Assembly: GCF_016406085.1 (NCBI RefSeq)
Contig: NZ_JAEHFJ010000002.1
Span: 496,001-560,000, forward strand
Source: Aureibaculum flavum
GTDB lineage: Bacteria; Bacteroidota; Bacteroidia; Flavobacteriales; Flavobacteriaceae
Direction of reading: 5' to 3'
DNA length: 64,000 nucleotides
The notes under the pieces were generated by a model. The model saw only the letters and a list, made by a program, of their open reading frames with translations. It searched no databases and was not told the origin of the DNA. This document shows, one piece after another, positions 56,660-64,000 of the stretch. Both the position numbers and the translations under genes were made by a program. The number at the start of each line of letters is the position of its first letter. The stretch's first letter is position 1.

Positions 56660-57898
56660 TTATCTTATTTTCAATGTAATTATTGACAATACAGCTAACA
56701 TGATTCCTACAATCCAAAAACGGACAACAATTTTACTCTCGTGATATCCCTTTTTCTGATAATGATGATGTAAAGGCGACATTAAGAATATTCTTCTTCC
56801 TTCACCATATTTTTTCTTGGTGTATTTAAAATAACTTACCTGAATAATCACTGATAAATTCTCAGCCAAAAAGATACCCGCCAGAATAGGAATTAATAAT
56901 TCTTTACGCACTGAAATAGCAATTACCGCGATAATACCCCCTACCGTTAAACTACCCGTATCTCCCATAAATACTTGTGCAGGATAAGTGTTATACCACA
57001 AAAACCCGATAAGACCACCTACGAAAGCACTAATAAAAATGGTCATCTCACCTGAATAAGGTATATACATCACATTCAGATAACTAGCGAAAATAATGTT
57101 ACCAGAAACCCAAGCAAAAACACCTAAGGCCAATACAATAATTGAGGAAGTACCTGCTGCCAAACCATCGACACCATCCGTTAGATTAGCTCCATTTGAC
57201 ACCGCTGTTATAATTAATATTACCATCAGCACAAATGGAATCCAAGCATATTTCTCATACCCGTCTCCCATCCAACTTACTAGTTTTGAATAGTCGAATT
57301 CATTATTTTTTACTCCTGGAATAGTTGTTTTTAAAGACTTTGTTTCCTTACCAAATAAGGCAGAAGGATTTGCAGTTTGAAACTCCTGTGTTTGTACAAT
57401 TTCCGGACCGTTTATTTTTTCTTTAATAACAACCTGCGGAGAAAAATAAAGCATCAGTCCTACAAAAACACCTAAACCAACTTGTCCTAAAACCTTAAAC
57501 TTTCCTTTTAAACCGTCTTTATTCTTTTTAAATACTTTGATATAATCGTCAATAAAACCAATGAGTCCCATCCAAACAGTAGAAACTACTAAAATGATGA
57601 TGTACACATTATCTAATTTCGCAAATAATAATACAGGTAACAATGTTGCCAGTATAACTATTATACCACCCATGGTTGGTGTACCCGCTTTTTGAACTTG
57701 ACCATCTAGACCTAAATCTCTTACGGTTTCACCCACTTGAAGACGTCTTAACTTATCGATAATCCTTCTCCCAAAAATGGTAGATATCAATAAAGAAAAC
57801 ACAAATGCCATGGCTGAACGGAAGGATATAAATTGAAATAATCCCGCACCGGAAAGCTGGTAATGTTTATCTAAATAGTCAAATAAGTAATATAACAT
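56660..57898 (-). CDS. mraY: Phospho-N-acetylmuramoyl-pentapeptide transferase MraY
   Basis: A 412-residue polytopic enzyme that makes lipid I from UDP-MurNAc-pentapeptide and undecaprenyl phosphate. Signature segments are [56 protein letters not shown] and the substrate-binding [14 protein letters not shown]. It is somewhat longer than the 360-residue enzymes of Proteobacteria because of an insert at about 160-210, usual in Bacteroidota. It lies 16 bp after murE. Confidence 0.96.
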   Translation of the reverse strand: MLYYLFDYLDKHYQLSGAGLFQFISFRSAMAFVFSLLISTIFGRRIIDKLRRLQVGETVRDLGLDGQVQKAGTPTMGGIIVILATLLPVLLFAKLDNVYIIILVVSTVWMGLIGFIDDYIKVFKKNKDGLKGKFKVLGQVGLGVFVGLMLYFSPQVVIKEKINGPEIVQTQEFQTANPSALFGKETKSLKTTIPGVKNNEFDYSKLVSWMGDGYEKYAWIPFVLMVILIITAVSNGANLTDGVDGLAAGTSSIIVLALGVFAWVSGNIIFASYLNVMYIPYSGEMTIFISAFVGGLIGFLWYNTYPAQVFMGDTGSLTVGGIIAVIAISVRKELLIPILAGIFLAENLSVIIQVSYFKYTKKKYGEGRRIFLMSPLHHHYQKKGYHESKIVVRFWIVGIMLAVLSIITLKIR

Positions 57899-57914
57899 CT
57901 ATATGCTGTTGTTT

Positions 57915-59378
57915 TTATTTTTGTAATTCCTTTAATGTTTCTGTGATGATTTCATAATCATCAAAATGAGCCCTTACCCCATTCACTTCTTGATAAGCTT
58001 CATGACCTTTACCCGCTATCAATAAAATATCTCCTTTTTCAGCCATGGCACTTGCCGTTTTAATAGCCTGTTTTCTATCTACAATAGAAATGTATTTTTT
58101 AAAATTTTGAGGTTCTACTCCAGCTTCCATTTCCTCAATAATCGTTTGTGGATTTTCACTTCTAGGATTATCAGAAGTAAAAATGGCTTGGTTGGATAAC
58201 TGTGTAGCTATATGTGCCATCTTTGGCCGTTTTGTCTTATCTCTATCACCACCGCAACCTACTACAGTAATTACTTTTTCATTATTAGTTCTAATAGCCC
58301 CTATGGTTTCCAATACATTTTTTAGAGCATCTGGCGTATGGGCATAATCTACAATCGCAGTAATTCCGCTTTCAGAAATCAAGTATTGAAACCTTCCACT
58401 TACACTCTCTAATTCGCTTAGTAACCTTAAATTCTCTATAGGCTCTAATCCCATTAAATCCGCAGTAGCATAAATTGCCAAAAGATTATAGGCATTAAAA
58501 GTACCGATGAGCTTAGACCAAACTTCATGTGTATTTATAGTTAAGAGCAATCCCCCTAGTTGGTTCTCTAAAATCTTAGCTTTATAATCTGCAACCGTTT
58601 TTAAAGCATAACTATATTTCTTTGCCTCACAGTTTTGAAGCATTACATTACCATTCTTATCATCAATATTTACCAAAGCGAAAGCCGTTTTGGGCAACTC
58701 ATCAAAAAATGACTTTTTTATATCTCTATATTCTGCAAACGTTTTATGATAATCTAAATGATCATGTGATAAATTGGTAAAAATACCACCCGTAAAATGC
58801 AATCCTTTTGTTCGTTTTTGGTGAATTCCATGTGAACTTACCTCCATAAAACAATGCGTAACGCCATTTTCAACCATCGCTCTTAAATACGTGTTGATGG
58901 TTAATGAATCTGGAGTTGTATGTGTTGCCGGAAACTCCTGGTCATCAACCAAGACTTTTACCGTTGATAACAGCCCCACTTTAAACCCTGCCTTTTTAAA
59001 CAAATTATAAAGCAATGTTGCAATGGTTGTTTTTCCATTTGTACCAGTAACACCTACCAATTTTAATTCTGTAGAAGGATTTCCATAAAAATTATCAGCC
59101 ATTATAGCCAAGGCTTCTTGCGAATCTTTCACCACAATAAAAACGATATTATCTTGTGGATTTTCAGGTAAATCTTCACACACAACAACAGTAGCTCCCT
59201 GAGAAATTACTGAAGAAATGTATTTATGAGCATCAACTACTGTTCCTTTTACAGCTATAAAAACATCGTTTTCCGTCACTTTTCGAGAATCAAAAACAAG
59301 CGTATTTATGTCAATATCGGTACTACCGTATACCGCTTCAACAGCTACTCTATACAATATGTCTTTTAACTTTTTCAC
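57915..59378 (-). CDS. murE: UDP-MurNAc-tripeptide synthetase MurE, meso-DAP type
   Basis: A 487-residue Mur ligase that adds the third amino acid. GVTGTNGKTTIATLLYN is the ATP loop and SHDHLDYHKTFAEYRD follows. The C-terminal SDNPRSENPQTII contains the DNPR motif, which marks enzymes that add meso-diaminopimelate rather than lysine. The start overlaps the ftsI stop by 4 bp (ATGA). Confidence 0.96.
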   Translation of the reverse strand: MKKLKDILYRVAVEAVYGSTDIDINTLVFDSRKVTENDVFIAVKGTVVDAHKYISSVISQGATVVVCEDLPENPQDNIVFIVVKDSQEALAIMADNFYGNPSTELKLVGVTGTNGKTTIATLLYNLFKKAGFKVGLLSTVKVLVDDQEFPATHTTPDSLTINTYLRAMVENGVTHCFMEVSSHGIHQKRTKGLHFTGGIFTNLSHDHLDYHKTFAEYRDIKKSFFDELPKTAFALVNIDDKNGNVMLQNCEAKKYSYALKTVADYKAKILENQLGGLLLTINTHEVWSKLIGTFNAYNLLAIYATADLMGLEPIENLRLLSELESVSGRFQYLISESGITAIVDYAHTPDALKNVLETIGAIRTNNEKVITVVGCGGDRDKTKRPKMAHIATQLSNQAIFTSDNPRSENPQTIIEEMEAGVEPQNFKKYISIVDRKQAIKTASAMAEKGDILLIAGKGHEAYQEVNGVRAHFDDYEIITETLKELQK

Positions 59379-61354
59379 GAAAGTGTTAATTCTATTATTT
59401 TTGTTTTATCAAATTTTTGACCTGCTTTTAGGGACTGATTTAACACTTTCCCTGTACCTTTAAAAACCACTGTTAATCCTAAATTCTCTAATAACGCTAC
59501 AGCATCCATCCCATTCATGTTTTTAAGATTAGGCATGGTTTCATATTTTTTATTCGCCTTAACATTATAGCTATCAAAATTCTCAACGATTATCTCAGGA
59601 CTCCTCTTATAACCACGCACCTCATCCATTACAGGTGTTTTTGTATATATTTGATGAGCGATTTGCTCAAACACAGGTGCCGCAACTACATTACCGTAGT
59701 ATCCAATTTTCTTATTAGGTTTGTGAATAACCACAATGCATGAATATTCAGGATTATCAGCTGGAAAATAACCTGCAAAAGAGGCTATATACTGTGTATT
59801 ATCTGTCCAATATTCAGTTTGACACGTACCTGTTTTACCCGCCAATTCGTAATTCTTATTGTAAATATTTGTAGCAGTACCTTTTTTAACAACATTTTTC
59901 ATTAGCACTTTCATCTTGTCAATAGTGGCTTGAGATGCTATTTTCGGGTTAATCACCACCTTTTCATATTTTTTAACGACATTGTTTTGATTTCTTATTT
60001 CCTTTATAAATCGTGGCTTTACCATCTCACCATTATTAGCTACGGCATTATAAATTGCCAATGTCTGTAATGGTGTTATATGCACACCATAACCATAAGC
60101 CATCCAAGCCAAAGAAGTTCCAAACCAACGCTCTTTATCATTCGGATTTGGTAATGTTGGCACTCCCTCTCCTTTTATAGGTACATCTAATTTATAACCG
60201 ACTTCCATTCGATTTAGACCATCGATAAATCTTTGAGGATTTTCTTTATAATACTTCTCTATAATTTTTACCACGCCAACATTTGAAGACAATTCAAAAA
60301 CGCGACCTGCAGAAATCTTACCATAACCACCTCGATGCGAATCACGCACCGTTCTGTTATACACTTTGTAAGTTCCATCATCTGTATCTATAACCGTAGA
60401 TGTATCAATAACCTTATCTTCTAAAGCTACCATCAGACTCATTAACTTAAAAGTAGAACCCGGCTCATGCGATTCACCTACCGCATAATTCAATCGTTCA
60501 TAATAATTACCTTCCTTATTTCGACCTAAATTCGATATCCCCTTAATTTCACCCGTTTTAGTTTCCATAACCACCACAGTTCCATGTTCAGCTTCAAATT
60601 TCTGCAACTGACCTAACAACGCATGATGAGCAACATCTTGAATATCTAAATCTATCGTAGTGATAACATCTTTACCATCAATTGGCTCTACCTCATTATT
60701 ATCATTTAGCGGCTTCCATTGTCCTTTTGCAATTTTCTGCTTGAGACGCTTACCGTTTTTTCCTCTTAAAAACTCATAAAAATTACCTTCTATACCCACT
60801 CTTCCTCTACCATCATCATATCCTACCGCTCGTTCTGCTATTTTACCAATCGGATGCTCTCGTACCGTACGTTGTTCTGTAATAATACCCCCTTTGTACG
60901 TTCCTAAATTGAACATAGGAAAGCTTTTAATCTTCAAATAGTCATTATATCCTAGATTACGAGTAATTGGCATATACCTACTATCCGTTTTTCTCCCTTT
61001 ACGTATATAATTCTCCCAATAGCTAGCAGATTTTCCAATCATCTGAGACAAAGATTTACTCAGTCCTTTTATATTTTTTTCAAAATTTTCCTTAGACACT
61101 GTCACAGCATCCATTTTAATATCGAATCGTGAAACAGAGGTTGCCAAAAGACTTCCATCTGAAGAATATATATTACCTCTATTCGCCTTTATTACAAAAT
61201 CTTTTACAGTAAGACTCTCCGCCTTTTCCTTATAAAAATCACCCTGAATAAACTGAATATCAATAACTTTATAAGTAATGGCCAATGCAAACAAAAACAT
61301 AGCACCAGCTAACAAATACAATCTATTTAATATGTTCTTTTTTTCTATTGCCAA
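59375..61354 (-). CDS. ftsI: Septal peptidoglycan transpeptidase FtsI/PBP3-type with PASTA domain
   Basis: A 659-residue class B penicillin-binding protein, membrane-anchored by an N-terminal helix (LYLLAGAMFLFALAITYKV). The catalytic SxxK is in EPGSTFKLMSL, the SxN is SSN in ELSSNVGVVKI, and the KTG is in LAGKTGTCQTEYW. A C-terminal PASTA domain (MPNLKNMNGMDAVALLENL onward) follows. It cross-links septal peptidoglycan with FtsW. It lies 4 bp after ftsL. Confidence 0.95.
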   Translation of the reverse strand: MAIEKKNILNRLYLLAGAMFLFALAITYKVIDIQFIQGDFYKEKAESLTVKDFVIKANRGNIYSSDGSLLATSVSRFDIKMDAVTVSKENFEKNIKGLSKSLSQMIGKSASYWENYIRKGRKTDSRYMPITRNLGYNDYLKIKSFPMFNLGTYKGGIITEQRTVREHPIGKIAERAVGYDDGRGRVGIEGNFYEFLRGKNGKRLKQKIAKGQWKPLNDNNEVEPIDGKDVITTIDLDIQDVAHHALLGQLQKFEAEHGTVVVMETKTGEIKGISNLGRNKEGNYYERLNYAVGESHEPGSTFKLMSLMVALEDKVIDTSTVIDTDDGTYKVYNRTVRDSHRGGYGKISAGRVFELSSNVGVVKIIEKYYKENPQRFIDGLNRMEVGYKLDVPIKGEGVPTLPNPNDKERWFGTSLAWMAYGYGVHITPLQTLAIYNAVANNGEMVKPRFIKEIRNQNNVVKKYEKVVINPKIASQATIDKMKVLMKNVVKKGTATNIYNKNYELAGKTGTCQTEYWTDNTQYIASFAGYFPADNPEYSCIVVIHKPNKKIGYYGNVVAAPVFEQIAHQIYTKTPVMDEVRGYKRSPEIIVENFDSYNVKANKKYETMPNLKNMNGMDAVALLENLGLTVVFKGTGKVLNQSLKAGQKFDKTKIIELTLS

Positions 61355-61358
61355 TTTT

Positions 61359-61682
61359 TTACTCTGATTTTACCATTATTTTTTTCGGCGGATTCTCAGG
61401 CATAAACAAACCTCTTTCCGCTAACCTTGACACAATTGACGACTCCATTTTAAGCTTCATCAACTGAGACCGTGTTGCTATAAAAACGTCACGCTTTTCA
61501 CGCATTTCCTTATTTAAAACAGCTATTTCTTGTACCTTTTTATCGATAGCATGAGAACTTGCAATCATAAACAAAGCGAGTCCCGCTAAAAAAACAAGCA
61601 TGTACCACGTTTTAGGTGCACCTTCGTCTACTAAAAATTTACCTTTTAAAATGTTATATAAAGTTTGCTTTACCTTAGCCAT
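61359..61682 (-). CDS. ftsL: FtsL-like division protein
   Basis: A 107-residue bitopic protein: cytoplasmic N-terminus, one helix (WYMLVFLAGLALFMIASSHA) and a periplasmic coiled coil (VQEIAVLNKEMREKRDVF, QLMKLKMESSIVSRLAERG). Sequence identity in this family is low; position between rsmH and ftsI and the topology support FtsL. It starts on the base right after the rsmH stop. Confidence 0.85.
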   Translation of the reverse strand: MAKVKQTLYNILKGKFLVDEGAPKTWYMLVFLAGLALFMIASSHAIDKKVQEIAVLNKEMREKRDVFIATRSQLMKLKMESSIVSRLAERGLFMPENPPKKIMVKSE

Positions 61683-62576
61683 CTATAACTTTGTTGCTAT
61701 TCTAAGTTTTGCACTTCGTGCTCTATTATTTTCTTTAATCTCTTTTGCGGATGGCACTATCAATTTCCCCTTTTTAAATGGAACGGAATAATTTCCATAA
61801 AAATCCTTTTCAGGCTCACCCTCAAACAAACCACTTCTGATATACCTCTTTACCAACCTATCCTCTAATGAGTGATATGAAATCACACTTAATTTACCAC
61901 CCTCTTCTAACAAATCTTGAGTCTGTAATAAAAACTCCTTTAACACATCTAACTCCTCATTAACTTCAATTCTAATTGCTTGAAAAATCTGAGCTAAAAT
62001 TTTATGCTCTTTGCTATTTGGCAAAAACCTTCTTAAAACTTCTTTTAATTGAAAACTAGTTTTAATTGGTTCATTTTTTCGACTTTCTACAATCTCCTTT
62101 GCCAATGCCTTTGAGTTTCTCAACTCACCATACATAAACAAAATTTCGCCCAATCTCTTTTCACTGTATTGATTGATAATCTTATAAGCAGATTTTTTAG
62201 CTTTTTGATGCATTCGCATATCTAATTCAGCATCAAAACGAGTAGAAAACCCTCGTTCCGCAACATCAAACTGATGTGATGAAACACCTAAATCAGCTAA
62301 AATTCCGTCCACCTTCTTAACACCATAAAACCTTAAAAATCGCGAAGCATATCTGAAATTCTCATGAATTAATACAAATCGGTCATCATCAACAGTATTC
62401 AGCAATGCATCTTCATCTTGATCAAAAGCAAAAAGCTTACCTTCAGGACCCAACCTTCTCAAAATCTCTTTAGAATGACCACCTCCACCAAACGTAACAT
62501 CTACATATATGCCATTAGGTTCTATTTCTAGACCATCGATGCTTTCAGTAAGCAATACAGGATTATGATAACTCAT
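61683..62576 (-). CDS. rsmH: 16S rRNA (cytosine-1402-N4) methyltransferase RsmH
   Basis: A 297-residue enzyme from Met at 62576 (MSYHNPVLLTESIDGL); the frame extends to 62594. The SAM-binding motif is VDVTFGGGGHSKEIL, followed by FAFDQDEDAL, LADLGVSSHQFDVAERGFS and the C-terminal SYHSLEDRLVKRYI. It methylates 16S rRNA at C1402 and is encoded second in the dcw cluster, overlapping the mraZ end by about 14 bp. Confidence 0.96.
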   Translation of the reverse strand: MSYHNPVLLTESIDGLEIEPNGIYVDVTFGGGGHSKEILRRLGPEGKLFAFDQDEDALLNTVDDDRFVLIHENFRYASRFLRFYGVKKVDGILADLGVSSHQFDVAERGFSTRFDAELDMRMHQKAKKSAYKIINQYSEKRLGEILFMYGELRNSKALAKEIVESRKNEPIKTSFQLKEVLRRFLPNSKEHKILAQIFQAIRIEVNEELDVLKEFLLQTQDLLEEGGKLSVISYHSLEDRLVKRYIRSGLFEGEPEKDFYGNYSVPFKKGKLIVPSAKEIKENNRARSAKLRIATKL

Positions 62577-63036
62577 CTGGAATGTCATTTTCACCGCCCA
62601 TCACATCTTCTGCCAATTGAGCAAAATCTCCCGTAGCATCATCAATTGCTTTCTCATAACTATCCTTATCCCAAATCTCAATAATATTCACAGCTGAAGA
62701 CAGTACTACTTCATTAGAAATACTTGCAAAAGAATGCAAGTCCTTCGGTATTAATAACCGGCCAGAAGCATCTAAATCGACCATTTTTACACCAGCCGTA
62801 AACCTTCTTATAAAATCATTGTTCTTTTTCACAAACCTATTCAGTTTGTTCACTTTTTGCATTAGCACATTCCATTCACTCATTGGGTAAATTTCAAGGC
62901 AGGGTTGAAACACCGCTCGCTTAATAACAAAACCTTCATCTATAACAGAATTCAGTTGTTTTTTAAGCTGAGATGGCAACATTAACCGACCTTTTTTATC
63001 GGCCTTACATTCGTATGTCCCAATCAGGTTTACCAC
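62563..63036 (-). CDS. mraZ: Transcriptional regulator MraZ
   Basis: A 157-residue protein with two AbrB-like MraZ repeats: IGTYECKADKKGRLMLPSQL at the start and MVDLDASGRLLIPKDLHSFA in the second half. No ATG fits; GTG at 63036 gives the usual family start M-V-N-L-I-G-T-Y, while a TTG at 63045 is the alternative. MraZ represses or tunes its own dcw operon by binding repeated boxes upstream, seen here at 63071-63100. A further match to the box (ttaccactt, 63030-63038) covers this start codon. Confidence 0.93.
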   Translation of the reverse strand: MVNLIGTYECKADKKGRLMLPSQLKKQLNSVIDEGFVIKRAVFQPCLEIYPMSEWNVLMQKVNKLNRFVKKNNDFIRRFTAGVKMVDLDASGRLLIPKDLHSFASISNEVVLSSAVNIIEIWDKDSYEKAIDDATGDFAQLAEDVMGGENDIPDELS

Positions 63037-63070
63037 TTGATGCAATATTTAAGCACAAATATACAGATTT

Positions 63071-63100
63071 TTACCACTTTTTACCATTTTTTACCACTTT
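63071..63100 (-). promoter_or_regulatory. Three tandem MraZ-type operator decamers
   Basis: The plus strand reads ttaccacttt, ttaccatttt, ttaccacttt back to back; on the mraZ strand this is AAAGTGGTAA, AAAATGGTAA, AAAGTGGTAA. A 10-bp period places all copies on the same DNA face. Known MraZ proteins bind short directly repeated TGG-containing boxes in front of mraZ. The repeats end 35 bp from the GTG start. Confidence 0.75.
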
Positions 63101-63199
63101 GTTAATAACTTTATATCTTGAAATTTATTGCATTGATTGATAAGCATTTAAATTTTTTGTCAATTTTTTTGGCAATAAATGATAGATCATTTTAAAGAA

Positions 63200-63232
63200 T
63201 TGCAGTACTTTAATCCAAAATCATTATTTTTG
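63200..63232 (+). promoter_or_regulatory. Bacteroidetes-type promoter of the alpha/beta hydrolase gene
   Basis: TTG at 63200-63202 and TATTTTTG at 63225-63232 match the flavobacterial consensus TTG-(17-23)-TAnnTTTG with a 22-bp spacer. The -7 box lies 26 bp before the ATG at 63259, a suitable distance for a short leader. No experimental support. Confidence 0.5.
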
Positions 63233-63258
63233 TCAATAACGCAACAAACCAATTTTTA

Positions 63259-64000
63259 ATGGGATACGAATACAAGGAAGAAGGGAAATTTAATTACTTA
63301 GAAGCTGGAGAAGGAAGACCTATCATTATTTTACACGGATTGATGGGTAACCTAAGTAACTTCGATAAAGTTTTTGAATATTTTTCCAAAAAAGGGTATA
63401 AAATTTTAATGCCAGAATTACCTATTTATAAGCTTCCAATACTTAAGACTAATGTAAAAAATCTGGCAAAATTTATTAAATCATTTACCGAACATAAAAA
63501 ACTCGATAATTATATTTTATTAGGCAATTCACTAGGTGGCCATATTGCACTTTACTACACAAAGCAATATCCAGAAAAAGTTGACGGAATTGTGCTAACT
63601 GGAAGTTCTGGTTTATACGAAAACTCTATGGGTGAAAGCTACCCAAAAAGAGGTGATTATGAATACATAAGAAACAAAGCAGAAAGTGTTTTTTATGACC
63701 CAAAAGTGGCTACAAAAGAAATTGTTGATGAAGTATATGAAAGCATAAACGACAGAAACAAATTGATTAGAACATTGGCAATTGCCAAAAGTGCCATACG
63801 TCATAACATGGCAAAAGACCTGCCCAAGATGAAGTTACCGGCAGGATTAATTTGGGGTAAAAACGACGAGGTTACACCTCCTGAAGTTGCTAAAGAGTTT
63901 AATCAACTACTCCCTAATTCAACGCTATATTGGATTGATAAATGTGGACATGCCCCAATGATGGAGCACCCAGACAAGTTCAATGAGCATTTGGAAGCAT
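63259..64000 (+). CDS. Alpha/beta hydrolase, 3' end outside window
   Basis: Open for 247 codons from ATG 63259 to the right edge. LHGLMGNLSNF is the oxyanion segment, LLGNSLGGHIALYY has the nucleophile Ser, LIWGKNDEVTPPEVA holds the acid Asp, and DKCGHAPMMEHP the catalytic His, so the triad is complete. It belongs to the MhpC/BioH-like group of cytosolic hydrolases; the substrate is unknown. It diverges from the dcw operon, which is its common place in flavobacteria. Confidence 0.88.
   Translation, partial: MGYEYKEEGKFNYLEAGEGRPIIILHGLMGNLSNFDKVFEYFSKKGYKILMPELPIYKLPILKTNVKNLAKFIKSFTEHKKLDNYILLGNSLGGHIALYYTKQYPEKVDGIVLTGSSGLYENSMGESYPKRGDYEYIRNKAESVFYDPKVATKEIVDEVYESINDRNKLIRTLAIAKSAIRHNMAKDLPKMKLPAGLIWGKNDEVTPPEVAKEFNQLLPNSTLYWIDKCGHAPMMEHPDKFNEHLEA

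Noticed and set aside
1-64000. CRISPR arrays, rRNA genes, complete insertion sequences.
   Set aside because: No regularly spaced repeats, rRNA sequence or transposase gene was seen on reading both strands; only the repeats listed were found.

Overview
The window looks like chromosomal DNA of a marine-type Bacteroidota, most likely a flavobacterium. The support is an AT-rich genome, two SusC/SusD pairs under a FecI/FecR-type sigma/anti-sigma pair, many lipoproteins, a Bacteroidetes-type tyrosine recombinase and a dcw (division and cell wall) cluster in flavobacterial order with a long-tailed FtsZ. No species is named because nothing in the sequence allows it.

Layout. (1) 1-6956, minus strand: a tight four-gene operon, GHKL ATPase - Z1 helicase-like protein - PD-(D/E)XK protein (DUF4420) - AIPR protein, which looks like an anti-phage/restriction module; AIPR runs off the left edge. 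Just upstream (7184-7837) is a small nuclease gene broken by one in-frame stop. (2) 7950-13878: accessory genes: a CBS-pair protein with a HEPN-like RNase motif, a metallophosphoesterase, three unrecognised proteins and a DUF2779 protein combining a Cas4/AddB-like Fe-S nuclease with a DEDD exonuclease-like domain. (3) 13992-14549: a scar where a copy of the rhomboid gene's 3' end is fused to a frameshifted racemase fragment. (4) 14565-42461, all minus strand: a nutrient-acquisition locus. ECF sigma and anti-sigma are followed by SusC/SusD, a second SusC/SusD, an M19-like peptidase, two lipoprotein amidohydrolases, an FG-GAP protein, a creatininase-family amidase, an alpha/beta hydrolase, a lipoprotein aspartate-racemase-like enzyme, a DASS anion transporter, an L-aspartate dehydrogenase-like enzyme and two sulfatases. 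Interleaved are decayed second copies of the hydrolase (17747-18643), the DASS transporter (18660-18840) and the racemase (14272-14549). (5) 43049-46987: unknown protein, full-length rhomboid protease, tyrosine recombinase, and a partial repeat of the tRNA-Arg 3' end that looks like an attachment site. (6) 46988-63036: tRNA-Arg, YqeY and the dcw cluster (mraZ to ftsZ, minus strand), with three tandem decamers upstream of mraZ that look like MraZ operators. (7) 63259-64000: start of a divergent alpha/beta hydrolase.

How the parts work together. The inferred role of region 4 is scavenging of an aspartate-containing, probably amide- or peptide-linked and possibly sulfated compound. SusCD would import it across the outer membrane. 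Periplasmic hydrolases would release aspartate, the exported racemase would interconvert D and L forms, DASS would import the dicarboxylate and aspartate dehydrogenase would deaminate it. Substrate and pathway are inference. The recombinase, the tRNA 3'-end repeat, the defence operon and the roughly 90% identical rhomboid repeats about 29.7 kb apart all point to an accessory region assembled next to the conserved dcw cluster by integration and illegitimate recombination.
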